From assembly GCA_964019165.1 (NCBI GenBank), contig OZ025283.1, forward strand, positions 7,039,001 through 7,103,000: DNA of 64,000 nucleotides, read 5' to 3'. Below, in pieces: positions 46,268-64,000 of this stretch; the stretch's first letter is position 1, and each line of letters opens with the position of its first letter. The DNA comes from Mastigias papua (Eukaryota > Cnidaria > Scyphozoa > Rhizostomeae > Mastigiidae). Under the pieces are notes generated by a model. That model had not been told where the DNA came from. It made no database searches and saw only the letters and a program-made list of their open reading frames with translations. Made by a program: the position numbers and the translations under genes.

Positions 46268-47452
46268 ATGGAGGCTGCAGGACAAGTGTTGAAACGAGCT
46301 GTGGAGCTCGATAATAAAGAGAAATTTTCAGAAGCACTCGTTTGTTATCAGGAAGGGATAGATATACTGTTTAGTGCTGTGAAACAATCTTCAGATGATA
46401 AATTCAAAGCAAATGCAAGACAGAGATTGACCGAGTACATGAAGAGAGCTGAGCAGTTGAAAGAGTTTGTTCAAAATCAGAAAAAAGATGGGAAATTTCA
46501 TGAGAGAATTGAAATTAAAGCTGGCCAAAGGGGTTGCAGTTATTCACGATTATTTTCAAAATACATTGACGACAAATTAACTAAAGTTACGATCAATGAT
46601 CCTTATATCAGGAGCCATCACCAAATACTAAACCTCTTAAGATTTTGTGAACTTTTAGTGAAAAAAGGAAAAAACTTGCAAAGTATCAAGCTGATAACAA
46701 CAGGTACCAGATTATTTTGTCGCAGAATTATTAGCCAAAAAGTGTGCCTGTAGTTTTTAGGTGTTATTTCTCAATAATCTATACTATGTTCTTAAGAATA
46801 TGCTTGTAATGGTTGAAGTTGCCAATAGACAGTGAGTTGACCGTAAGTTCAAATTGTACCCATACAGCTTCAAATTGTATGCTTTCCCTTGAGTTCATGT
46901 TATCTAGCATTTGTATGGATTTTTACAAACAGGTAACTGCAATACAATATCACAGGGAGCATTGATTTGATTTCAACCCTGCGACGATTACAAATAGTTC
47001 ATGAATATAAATAGAGTAATTACATCAATGGTGAACACTTTAGTTTTGAGTGGTGAGGGCCAAAGGTTGAGGGCCAACGGTTGAGGGCCAAGGGGTAAAG
47101 GGCAAGGGGAATCTTCTCCAGAGTAAAAGCCAATATTCCTAATATGTCTGTGATTTTTACTAATGTTATGTCTTTTCACCAACTAGCTGCTGATTTTGAT
47201 GATGTAGCCCAGCAATGTGAGAAAATAGAACAAATTCAACAAAGCTTGAAAGACTTGAAAATAGAACTGGAATTTGAAATGTCAGAGACATTACATGACA
47301 GAGAAATTGAACTTGATAATGGATGGACAATCAAAATTGGCAGAGGACTTGATTACTTTAAGCGCCCACCTTCAAAACTTGCAATTGGAAAATTAGACTT
47401 TGATCTCAGAGAATGCCATGAAACAACAATTGATATTTTTTCAAAAAGATGA
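46268..47452 (+). CDS. MITD1: MIT domain-containing protein 1, two exons, 233 residues
   Basis: Exons 46268-46703 and 47187-47452; donor G|GTACC and acceptor CTAG|CT with phase 1. MITD1 binds ESCRT-III tails through its MIT domain and membranes through its C-terminal phospholipase-D-like domain, and supports abscission at the end of cytokinesis. Residues 5-85 form the MIT three-helix domain (VLKRAVELDNKEKFSEAL, then ALVCYQEGID). The C-terminal domain shows FSKYIDDKLTKV, INDPYIRSHHQ, FLRFCELL-like LNLLRFCELL, and HDREIELDNGW, IKIGRGLDYFK and CHETTIDIF near the end. Human MITD1 has 249 residues, so this is full length. A GTG upstream at 46214 is in frame, but the first ATG at 46268 matches the family start. 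It is head-to-head with PAXIP1. Confidence 0.95.
47053..47094. repeat. 14-bp tandem repeat
   Basis: Three copies of TTGAGGGCCAAAGG-like units inside the single intron of MITD1, about 90 bases before its acceptor. Confidence 0.8.
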
Positions 47453-48496
47453 AGTTTGGATCAATGATGGATCTATTTCATTGTGGTTCATGTCTGGGTT
47501 GTTGATATTCATCAGCGTTTAATTAGCTTGATACTACCCCACTAAGACCCTACTCTAGCAGGAGTCAGTTTATGAAAACACCATATTCTGACCAAATACT
47601 CCAACTTTTGTGACAGTCATGTGCATGTATTTTAGCAAATTTATTGCAATATTATTTATTGATTTTGTTGATTATTAGATAATCTTGAATCATTAGTGCT
47701 TTTGGAATTTAATCTGGAAAGAGTAGTTGACCAAATATGAACTCTAAGTGCATAATTTGTTTTGTGATATCTATGGTCAGCTTCATTTTAAGATAATTTT
47801 ATCAAGATACTGTGCATAGTTATTCTTGAGACATTTATACCCAATAGACCTTCTAACTTTATTTGGATATTGCTTTCAATAAATGTGATTGGCAACACAT
47901 AGGAACAAGAGAAATCAAATGAAGTAATAACTCTCATCATTTTTATGTATAGATCTAATTTGAGCTATTCCAATAATTTGAATAAGTAATACACTTCATC
48001 CACAGTTAAGTCATTTGCTGTAATTCACACTAAAAATGGATGCTGTGAATATTGTTACATGAGCTAGGAATCAACTTAAGGCAGTAAGTTGGTTATTTCA
48101 ATCATTACAAGCTCAAAATGTAGATTTAGTCAAATTGTAACTTAACTGCACATTTTGTCCACACCACAATCATACACATGTTTTGTGCTGTAATTAACAA
48201 TAATGACAGATGCATTGAAGTCCTTTTAGCTATCTCTTAGGAACTGCTAAATTTCTAGCAAGATTCCATTAGGCTCTACAATTAACTTTCATGCTTTCAT
48301 GACCATTGTCAGATTAAATAAATAAAAAGCAAACATAACAGCACAAATGGTTCTTAGTGGCCTGCTTCATCATCCTCTTCCAAATTTGTAAGATTTGTAG
48401 CCTTTCATGACGCATCAACTAAATTGTGTAATTTTCAGATACATTTAAAATTCCTCAATCATTACATGTATGGCTGAATAGAAGCTTTGAATAAAA
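47453..48496. other. Convergent intergenic region with MITD1 3'UTR
   Basis: AATAAA at 47878-47883 is a plausible poly(A) signal for MITD1, giving a 3'UTR of about 430-450 bases. The remainder is AT-rich, lies between convergent genes and has no supported exon. Confidence 0.5.
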
Positions 48497-50295
48497 TCAA
48501 CAACATCCACAGTCAGCATCTTTCTCTGCTCCTTCTCTGCAGAATCTGTACCAGCATATAAAACTCATTACCCCAATAATGCCAAAGATTCCCCAGAAAA
48601 TCATTCCAATTGAAAAAAACGTGTTTCCTACGTTTTTTATTTGTGCCAGCATCTCTGGAGGAGCATATGGGATCAGGCGACGTTCTGCAATACCAAAGAC
48701 TGGTCCAAGTGTCATAACCAAAGCAATTAAGCCAGCGGGAAGAACTATAACCAGCCGAAGTGGGATACAAGGGAAGCAGAATGGATTGCCAATCCATAGA
48801 TAAAGCGGCATCATACCTATAGAGAGAAATTAATATGACAGACCAAGTCTTGCTTACAGTGTAGGCTATTTTCTGATAAAGCATAATGACAAAAAATAGG
48901 GTTCTCCAGATGACGCTCCTTGACCTTCCCCTGACTTTTCTTTACAATCGAATGATTGTAACTGACTAATCTGCTTGACTACTCCATTTAGCAACGACGC
49001 AGTCCTATCAAATTCATGTCAGTTTGATTTCTTTGCAGTGATTTTTCATAGAATCAACCTCTAGGACATTCGTTACAAGATGTGCAAAGGGGAGCAGCAT
49101 TCATAAGTTAAGAGGACTTTCACAGTTAGGCAAAGGGTCTACCAGAAAAGTTCGGGGAGCTTCCTTAGTGTCACTAGAAGTTCTTTAGTCACAGGATGGC
49201 TTCGAATAATTCCCTGAAAACATGATGAAGCATCAGAATTCCAAGAATTTTCTAATTCCTTCATTTTCTAATTATTTGAAATTTCTGACCATTCCAGGCT
49301 TCTTCTGATTCTTCAAAAAGAACTAAATCAAAGATTAGCACTGGCTACATTGAACAGTAACCTACCTTTGTAGAGTGCTATGAAAGCCATGCCAACGCAT
49401 GTCAAAGCAAGCATTTTTTTGCTTTCATCTAAGGACATATCGGCAGGTGCGGATGCTAACGTTGTTGCGCATTCCCAACAATTGAAATTTCCATACTTCC
49501 ACAGCTGTGCAATAAACTCCATTACAATACTGCCTGATGGTATATCGAAGAAAAGCGTCTCCAAAATTAGCATAAGTACGTGGATCTTAAGGACATTTCT
49601 GAAGTAGGCATGCCCATTTTCACGGTAGACATCCATATCCTTCTCAACAAAATATTTGATCAGATTTGGCAGTAACAGTCCGACGTGAACAATGAAGAAC
49701 AAACCTCCAAGGCATACAAACGACAGGAAGACCAAATGCACCGTGTTTAGGTGCTCTTGACTGGGCCTCAAAGCTGGTGCGGTCCCATTGGCACCACCAG
49801 AGCAATACAGGGCATTCGTATCACAAAGGGCTCTTGTGAGGTTCTGGTGGGTACTGTTGGAGTAGTAGACCGTACCATTAATATCCTTGTAGCACAGTAT
49901 CTTGGTAACATGTGAAAGAAGACTGCCACAGCTTCTCACCTTCTCATTAATCATCACAAATATGCCTGCATGTGTGCCAACATCTAGTCCTTGGAAGGTG
50001 AAGAAAATTAAGAATTCGAATAAGACTGTCCATTTTTCTTCAACTTCAAATGAAAGACACATGTCGACCGGTGAATCTCTACTTGGTGGTACACTTCTGT
50101 AAGATACACGAATGTGCAACGCCTTCGCTTTAACTTGTTGTTAAGATTGACATGATTTGCAGCAAATCGACTTAGTTCAGACCTAGAACAGTGACAAAAA
50201 GAACCATTCATCACTGATCTTCCTAAAGAAGTTGCTCTATGAGAAATTGGCAACGGTTGTGGAAAATTACTTCCACCTAATGAAAAGATACCCAT
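48497..50295 (-). CDS. Unrecognised six-pass membrane glycoprotein
   Basis: Secure exons are 50096-49366 and 48816-48497, joined GCACTCTACAAAG|GT..AG|GTATGATG in matching phase. For the start I favour a first exon 50295-50183 with an 89-base intron (CTAG|GTCTGA to TTACAG), giving 387 residues; the alternative is the in-frame ATG at 50062 (338 residues). Six hydrophobic segments are seen, centred on VLFEFLIFFTF, VFLSFVCLGGLFFIV, IHVLMLILETLFF, MLALTCVGMAFIALY, LVIVLPAGLIALVM and FFSIGMIFWGIFGIIGVM. Between the first two lies a loop of about 80 residues with Cys and N-glycosylation sites NGT, NST, NLT and NGT. A Cys-rich tail ends CGCC, a possible palmitoylation site. I cannot assign a family, and transport or signalling roles are not shown by any motif. 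Confidence 0.75.
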
Positions 50296-52969
50296 GGCAA
50301 TTTTCTAGCCCTAGTTTCGTGATGAAACGCTAGTAAATCAATATGAAGCCTTCCCAGCTGTTGATATCAGTTCTCACTATTCTCACTGTGAATGGACAGT
50401 ATTGGTTTGGTTTATGTGTGTGCAACACTACACAGAGACACAGCAACCACACATAAACAGTCTGAATCATAATGGAAAACAAAGAAATCGGCCAATTCTA
50501 ACCAAATTGGTTCATTATCGATGTGCTAAGTGAAATCTCTGTTTTGCATCCGTCGATCGAACTGTCGATGAATCGTTCAATCAGACAATTAATCATATAT
50601 AGCAGTCAAGGATTTGATGAATCAACAGAACAAATTTAATAGCGAAATCAATTCAAATCAGTAATTATGCATATTAATAACGATATCAAGAGAGCTATCT
50701 AATCAATGAATCAACTATTTTCATATAACATTCAACAGTTATCCTTTCTATCGAGAAATATTTACAAAAAGATAAGTAGTATATGAAATTAATAATTAAA
50801 AACTGAACCAGTGCGTCATTTACTCTAATAATCCTGCAGACACTCTTCTACGCTTAGGTTTTCATGTGCCTATACGTAAAGCTTCCTAACTCTGCATATC
50901 ATAATTCTCAGCCATCAAATCAGCCAGCATGCCAAGGTGGAGAGATCAAATATTGTTAAAAATTAATGACAGCTATGGTTCTATATCGTGCTGCTCGAAA
51001 AGGAGAGTAGAGTGTTTTATCAATTGGTTCTTTGTTTACAAGACAATTGAAGATGAGTGCAAGTATAGTTCAGGACATCTATGAATAGCGATTTATCTGT
51101 GAATGGTTCGCGATGCTATTTGTACTGCTTAGTTCTGTTGTTGGTTATAGTCTAAAGTCAGTCTTCCTGGTAAAATCATCAGTTCTGAGTAAGTCAAATG
51201 AAAACACAGTGGGATATCCTTAACAGTATAAAAGCAGTTTCCTTATCTCGAAAATTTGGAAAACTTTTTCAGTTGAACAAATGCATACCGATAGCATTTT
51301 CAGGTAGTTTTCTCAATTTTCTGCAGTCACGATGGCTGGCCTACAGAAATTCTTGAATTATATTGACAATTTGTTACGACATCTATCAGTAGGAAGTAAT
51401 TTGCTCTTTGTTGAGCCTCATTATCGCATGCAATAATTACTTGAGAGTTGTGTACCGTGTCATATTCATCGATAAACTACTCAACTCTGAAGGGAAAACT
51501 ATATCGCTATATACATACAATGAGTTGAGGTCGCTTACATTTATTTCACGAGTATCAAGAATCCGGTCCTAGAATGTATGGGGACAGCACAACTTCCAAT
51601 GGGGGATTGTTTGAGGCCTAAAGTTTCCCAAATGCACTAAGGTGGTCTGTTTTCTTCAATTTCATACATTGAGTCATTTATTGAGATACGGGTTGCGTTA
51701 ATACTTTCAACTATTACTTCAGTGCTGAATTTAGGTGCAAGAATGATACATTCACTAAAGAGTGTAAACCTTCGTACCAGGTTTATCCCCTGTTTTCCCT
51801 ATTAGCCACTAGCTAATAACAGTAACATAATCAAACTTACTGTCTCAAATTCTTTACAATCATTTTGAATCTCTGAACAGCTATATGGACTAGATAAATC
51901 TACCATTGATAATTCATGATTGGATATCTTACACAGAAGAACAAGATGATAAAAAGGTGCCTAAAAATAACATGATAGAATGAAGAGAACTGCGATCACA
52001 GTACTCACGCGGTAGTCCAGGGATCCTCTTACACTCACACCAACTATAGTATTTAGAACAAGTTCATCTCCAGTAGGTGTAATCCAGTGTCCATTCTTAG
52101 CTGAGAAAACAACAATGGATAGGATTTGATTTGAGAAACCGAACGCAAAGTACAACAAATCAATATCGCCAAGGAATGATTACATTGAGCAGGTAAATTT
52201 ATCTTTATTGTTTATTGCGAAACGCCGTATTCCCAACGCCGTACAATGGAATCGTCAATATACAAAACAAAGCATTCCACTATATAGTCATCTACATACA
52301 AAGAAGCCCACAGGGTTTCTGAGCTGCTCTAGCTATGCATTCACTCAATTTCAACAAATTGCCGACTCAATTACAATCCTCTTGAGATGCTTCATATTTA
52401 ATGAATTTCCTTAGAATTTGCCGCTGAGGTAATCTAAACCAGTCACATGAAATAGTTCAAATCACTGCAATTTAAGAACTCCGATGATCCGAACTTGAAA
52501 ACCTCTACGACAATTGAAGTACTGTGGAATACCATAAAAACACCGGTTCACGAGAATGCTGTTCACATAGTTTCAGCTCAAATATTTAGCTTACCAAATT
52601 CAATTAGTTTTAAAGTTTGTCTAACTTTCATTTAGACCATGAACATATGAAATAAGAGACAGTATTCAAACCAACTTACCTCAAGACAACAGGTAGTTAA
52701 GGGCACTTACAGCACATTCGAGACGGTTGATGAAAGCTTGAAAGTTTTGCATCAGGTTCAAAGGAGCCGAAGATTAAAAACAGTGTATCGTCTGAAGTCG
52801 CTCTGTCCCAGACCTATGAAAGCAGCTGCAGTGATACTTCACAGTGGCTGAAGCAAAAATCTAAATTATTGCCTATGATAGATCACAATTCATTCATTTT
52901 AGAACTTATGTCGGAATAGACGCCACTTATTTAAACAAACATATACATACAAAAGACTTACAAATATAC

Positions 52970-53234
52970 ATGCATACATACATACATACATACATACATA
53001 CATACATACATACATACATACATACATACATACATACATACATACATACATACATACATACATACATACATACATACATACATACATACATACATACATA
53101 CATACATACATACATACATACATACATACATACATACATACATACATACATACATACATACATACATACATACATACATACATACATACATACATACATA
53201 CATACATACATACATACATACATACATACATACA

Positions 53235-53307
<73 letters not shown>
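52970..53307. repeat. (CATA)n followed by (TA)n compound microsatellite
   Basis: Nearly 300 bases of pure CATA units (about 73 copies) pass directly into about 40 bases of TA. The Met-Tyr-Val-Cys and His-Thr-Tyr-Ile frames are artefacts. Confidence 0.98.
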
Positions 53308-53311
<4 letters not shown>

Positions 53312-53699
53312 TTATATATTTATGTGTGTGTGTGTGGTGTATATATAGAGAATAAACCAAAAATACACTTTAGATGTTATTACTAGGGTGCATATAAAAG
53401 AATAATGTGCATTCACATACAAAACTCTTATAAGTCATAAATGAAGAGCGAAAAGAACAATGATACAGGACCGTAATAAATTCCTTCACTTCCAAATCTG
53501 TGCAGCCTATCTGTTTTCCGATACGAATTAAGGCAAATCTTTCTGAATATACAGCTAATAGCATAGTACGTTCCATCCTTAATTTGATTTGTCAATCGAA
53601 GAGCTGGTTGATTGCTTTATTCGTTGTGCAATTCAAGCTGTGTAAATATGATGTGTTTAGTAATTCAACTACCCTTCAAATGATTAATTGATTCAGTGC

Positions 53700-54345
53700 A
53701 CTAGTTAATCAATTTCATTTTCATTTCCTTTTAATTTATTTAAGGAGGGGCTGTCCTTCAGTTGGAGCTGATGTGCAAGGGCCCCCATCTAAAAACTCTA
53801 ATTACAACAAAATGGCTTTAATTACAATAAAAATATTACAAGTCACAGCGCATACAATAGTAAGAGAAAAGAAACTTTTGCTTTAAAACCTAAAAAGAAT
53901 TAACATTATAAACTTATCAGAAAAGAAATTTACTTAACTAGACATAGGTAAATATTTCTTTGAATACATTCAGGGAAGATGCCTACTTAGTTTCAGTAAG
54001 AAGGTACTTAGTTCTAAATTTTAGCTCCTCGAGAAGAAAATCATCTCTGCCCAATAAAGAGTTTTTCTTGGGTAATTTCAAATCTGTCTCTGTATTATGC
54101 AGGTATGAATAGCTCTTGAAGAGCTCTTTGAGTTTCTGGTGAAGGATTCACAGACATTGTGGAGCCATTTCATACATGGACTTGAAGACTATTGTTGTTG
54201 ATTCTCCAGCTGTTAGCTGATTGATGATCTTCCAGCCCAACCCGTCAATAAGTTGTCTGCATGGGGTGTCCACATTGCTTTGGTTAAAATCCTTGCAGCT
54301 CGGTTTTGTAGTTTTTGTAGCCGATTAAGTTCACGTGAAAGCAAG
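53700..54345 (-). mobile_element. 3' end of a CR1/L2-type non-LTR retrotransposon
   Basis: The minus-strand translation from about 54330 reads LNRLQKLQNRAARILTKA, followed by a Trp-Lys-Ile block and YLHNTETDLKLPKKNSL, the usual C-terminus of LINE reverse transcriptases. An in-frame stop interrupts it near 54150. The 3' tail ends at about 53708 in short GAAAT/GAAAAT units, as in CR1/L2-like elements. It is 5' truncated and inactive. Confidence 0.8.
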
Positions 54346-55170
54346 TGCGGGTGCAAGGGAAGGCGGTGGGACCATGGCCCTCTCCAAACCGTACTAGTTT
54401 GTATTGTGAAAATTTGTGTTCAGAAATATTCCGCATGAATTAGATAAGAAAGTGAATAAGAAATGAACTGAACACTTTGCACAACATTCCAAATGTTTTA
54501 GAAGGGCGTGGCTATGAAAAATTCCCCTCCCACAATATTTTTTCCGAAATGGCCCCCCCAAAACCAAACTCTGGATCCACTTATGCTTGAAAGTATGGCT
54601 CTACAATTCCTCTGTAGAGGGTCTTTAATGTTTCCTGCGGTAGGAAAGTGTTGGTATCCCGTTCGGCCGGTCTTCACTGAGAAAACCTGAGTACGCAAGT
54701 CAGTCTCCAGGTGCAAAGTTTCTCAGCGACATTTCTTTAAGAAATTAATCATTTTCATCGCGGAACGGCCTTGTGAAGAGCGTATAAACTTGCTCGCTTT
54801 GCATTGAAGACGAAATTTATTGCTATATCTCAATCTACAGTTTTCAGAGAGCAGACCTTTCGATGACAGAAAGAGCATAGTATAAGATAGTCTATACAAA
54901 TAGCACTCTACTAAACCAAATTATTCGAATTGATTTGTGTAAATATGAAATACAAGATTTTAACTCACGCACTATACACCATCAGTACCCTATGGCACGA
55001 CAATGTTGGCATATGCTTTTTGCCTGTAACATTTAGCAACAATGTCTCAGCTTCACTTATTAACTACCTTTTTCATTACGTTGCAGTTTTCACAATTCCG
55101 GTTTGGAGAGATCATCAACGTTGAGTGCCTCATGAAAGATTGTCGGCAGCTAATTAAAGTTAGGTGGAAT

Positions 55171-55243
55171 CTTAATCAATCGATCAGTTAGTCAATCATT
55201 CAATCAATCAATAAATCAATCGGTCAGTCAATCAGTCAATCTA
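55171..55243. repeat. Imperfect CAAT/CAGT tetranucleotide tract
   Basis: Eighteen or so tetranucleotides of the form TCAA/TCAG with scattered changes; noncoding. Confidence 0.8.
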
Positions 55244-57234
55244 GCTGGTAGATGTAAGTCACGTAATGTAATGCAGCCTCAGGTGTTATGCATAATACTC
55301 AGGCTCAAGCCAGTGTGAAGGAGCAGTACCATATGCTCCTGTTTAATCCTGTTGTTTCTTCGATATTTGTTGTGGTCATATGAATCCTTTCAAATTCTTG
55401 ATACTATACATAATTCATGATATTCATTATCCTTTGTTCAGTTTGAGGTAATTTCCCGCGCAAGGAGATTAAATCTAAAAGAATAATCAGCCTTACTCCC
55501 AAGATTACGGCCTACACACTCCTTTTTTTAAAGAATATGTTAAATGGGTCTTGCATTATTTTTAAATTATCCTGAAATTTCAGCAGCTTTGAGTTTTGGT
55601 ATTCCTATTAGACTATAGTCCTATGAAAAAGTGTTTATGTGCTGCATTCATGGGACACCTCGCAACGCTCTTATCTGTTATGTTGGTGACTGTTCAGCTA
55701 CCGCAGGTAAACAAGTGAATGAAATAGAGTATAAGAAAAAACCTGGTGAGTGAGCTCTCATTATCACTTGCAAGTGCTCGTATCTTCAAAATCTCTGAGA
55801 AAGTGGTCTAATTTTTCTGAAATAAGGGTCTAATTTTTCTCTGGTTTGAAAGAAAACAGGGGATAAACTTTGAGTCAATAATCAGAGAAAAGTGTCCACT
55901 GTCTAGAAACTCAGATGTGGGTGCTTACACATGATAGTGAGAGTTGACCCACCGGGAATGCTAGCGAAGCTAGCGAATGAATGAAAGAAAACGAATGGAA
56001 ACGAATGCTTGAAAGTGAACAGATATCAGCGAACGAATGACGCAAATGCCATATCTTTCCATCATTTCTAATCACACAAGAGTTTCAATTCCATCTGTAT
56101 TTGACGCAATTTGATGCAAGTGCGGAGGCGGGAAGGCCCTTTCGAATGAAAATCGGCCTAGACCATGCTATTTTCTACACTACGAATGCCGTAGTTTTCC
56201 CGTCCTATCATTTCAACCATCATCCAAGGCTCTAACAATAGCAATATGGTCTAATCGCAACAATACCACTGCACTGTGCAAGAAAATCTTACAATAATTC
56301 ATCATCAAATTGCGACATATTCAAGCACTTTGGTACGCAGGTGTTTTCAACGGGAAGAAGAGAGGAGAAACCGAGCGATTTTCCAACATTATTCATTTAA
56401 TCCATAACTAGTGGCATTCTATTCACACAGTTCGGCCGAACGAAATACGAACATCTGCTATTCCAGGCTAACAACATACTAGCTTTTCAATCACTGATGA
56501 GATATCCAGCCCAGAAATGGTCTCAAATACTATCAAGAACAAGGTCACTGTAACTTACTGAGGGAAAATTGACAGGAGAAACAGCTACTTAACCAAGAAC
56601 TCCATCTAATAACATCAACATGGGCTCAAGCAATAAAAAATCTACGTATTACTAGAAGGTCAATTTTCTTCAATTGCCAATTAGCAATTAATAGTTAATA
56701 AATGCCTAAAAGTAAGTAATTTATACCTCAGTAAGGAAACAGAAAATATCTCAATAGGATTCGTTTTCATTCTGTTTTACAGGTATTAGAATTAAACATA
56801 GTGGATATATATTACATACTACAAGCTGTATGCTTTTAAGTATATATCGCGACGTTATGGGAGTGCCTATGTAGAGGGCCATGAAAACAAATAAGAACTT
56901 AGCGAGTAACACGTGAAACCAAATTATTCTCTCTTGCTTTATGAGAATATTAAACATCTCCAAAACTGGTAGATTTTTGCTTTAACTGCTACTTTAACTA
57001 CCACAGAAATGCCTGTCTGTTACACCTGCAGGAAAATGGTCTGCTTTATACAAATGGAAAAAGAGAAATCAGTTCTATCCTGAATACGCTTACAAGTTTA
57101 ATCCGTAGATGGAAATATACAATATGTAGAGTGCATAGTCTCTAGCAAGTATCATTAATGACATTTAATGTATTAAGAGGCAAAACTCTCGCCTTGAGTG
57201 CTATGTTGTCGATGGTGTGCGTTTTACTTCTTCC

Positions 57235-63929
<6,695 letters not shown>

Positions 63930-64000
63930 CTAAAAAGAAGTGAATATAAAACAACATGGAAAATAGGGGAAAAAACGTTTCAGAATGTGGAAAAATGGCA

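Larger units (their letters stand above)
50296..57234. other. Repeat-rich intergenic region
   Basis: No exon is supported between the membrane protein and BBS2. It contains the CATA/TA microsatellite (52970-53307), a LINE 3' end (53700-54345) and a CAAT-type tract (55171-55243). The rest is AT-rich DNA without recognised content. Confidence 0.6.

Noticed and set aside
52014..52100. Minus-strand exon-like segment (KNGHWITPTGDE...) with CAG acceptor and GTGAGT donor
   Set aside because: It does not join in frame to the membrane protein exon below it and matches nothing in BBS2, whose last exon ends at 57235. Without a partner exon it cannot be supported.
52899..53386. Met-Tyr-Val-Cys and His-Thr-Tyr-Ile repeat frames
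   Set aside because: Translation of the CATA microsatellite; present in several frames on both strands.

Overview
The window is animal nuclear DNA, AT-rich and split by many introns. The genes have GT-AG introns of roughly 0.1-4.5 kb, metazoan orthologues (p190 RhoGAP, PTIP, MITD1, BBS2), dense microsatellites and diverse decayed transposons. I cannot fix the phylum from sequence alone. A non-vertebrate, non-insect animal (cnidarian, sponge, lophotrochozoan or basal deuterostome) fits best, because the proteins stay close to their vertebrate counterparts while the intergenic DNA looks like nothing vertebrate. There is no prokaryotic or viral gene and no CRISPR array.

Layout, left to right. 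(1) 440-2211, minus: first large coding exon of a p190 RhoGAP (ARHGAP35/ARHGAP5) orthologue; the rest lies off the left edge. Its probable promoter (YY1, E-box and CRE motifs) is just upstream. (2) 2446-7573: no gene; a Tc1/mariner-like MITE. (3) 7574-28752, minus: a 16-exon gene for an 849-residue multi-EF-hand protein, closest in my reading to EFCAB6. All exon phases close. Two X-box-like sites lie about 540 bp upstream. (4) 29940-32178: a DNA transposon with ~270-bp, almost identical terminal inverted repeats and a 9-bp target duplication, carrying a broken LINE reverse transcriptase fragment. (5) 33219-45940, minus: complete 23-exon PAXIP1 (PTIP) orthologue, 775 residues, six BRCT domains and no glutamine-rich insert. 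(6) 46268-47452, plus: two-exon MITD1 orthologue, head-to-head with PAXIP1 across 327 bp. (7) 48497-50295, minus: gene for a six-pass, N-glycosylated membrane protein that I do not recognise. (8) 50296-57234: no gene; a long CATA microsatellite and the 3' end of a non-LTR retrotransposon. (9) 57235-63929, minus: the last eight coding exons of BBS2; the start of the gene is beyond the right edge.

The genes do not form one pathway. Two (EFCAB6-like and BBS2) are linked to cilia or flagella, MITD1 acts with ESCRT-III in abscission, PTIP acts in DNA damage response and H3K4 methylation, and p190 RhoGAP acts in Rho signalling. Exon models were built by hand from splice sites, reading phase and remembered family similarity. 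The unusual material is mainly the mobile DNA and the unidentified membrane protein; I see no convincing new multigene system.
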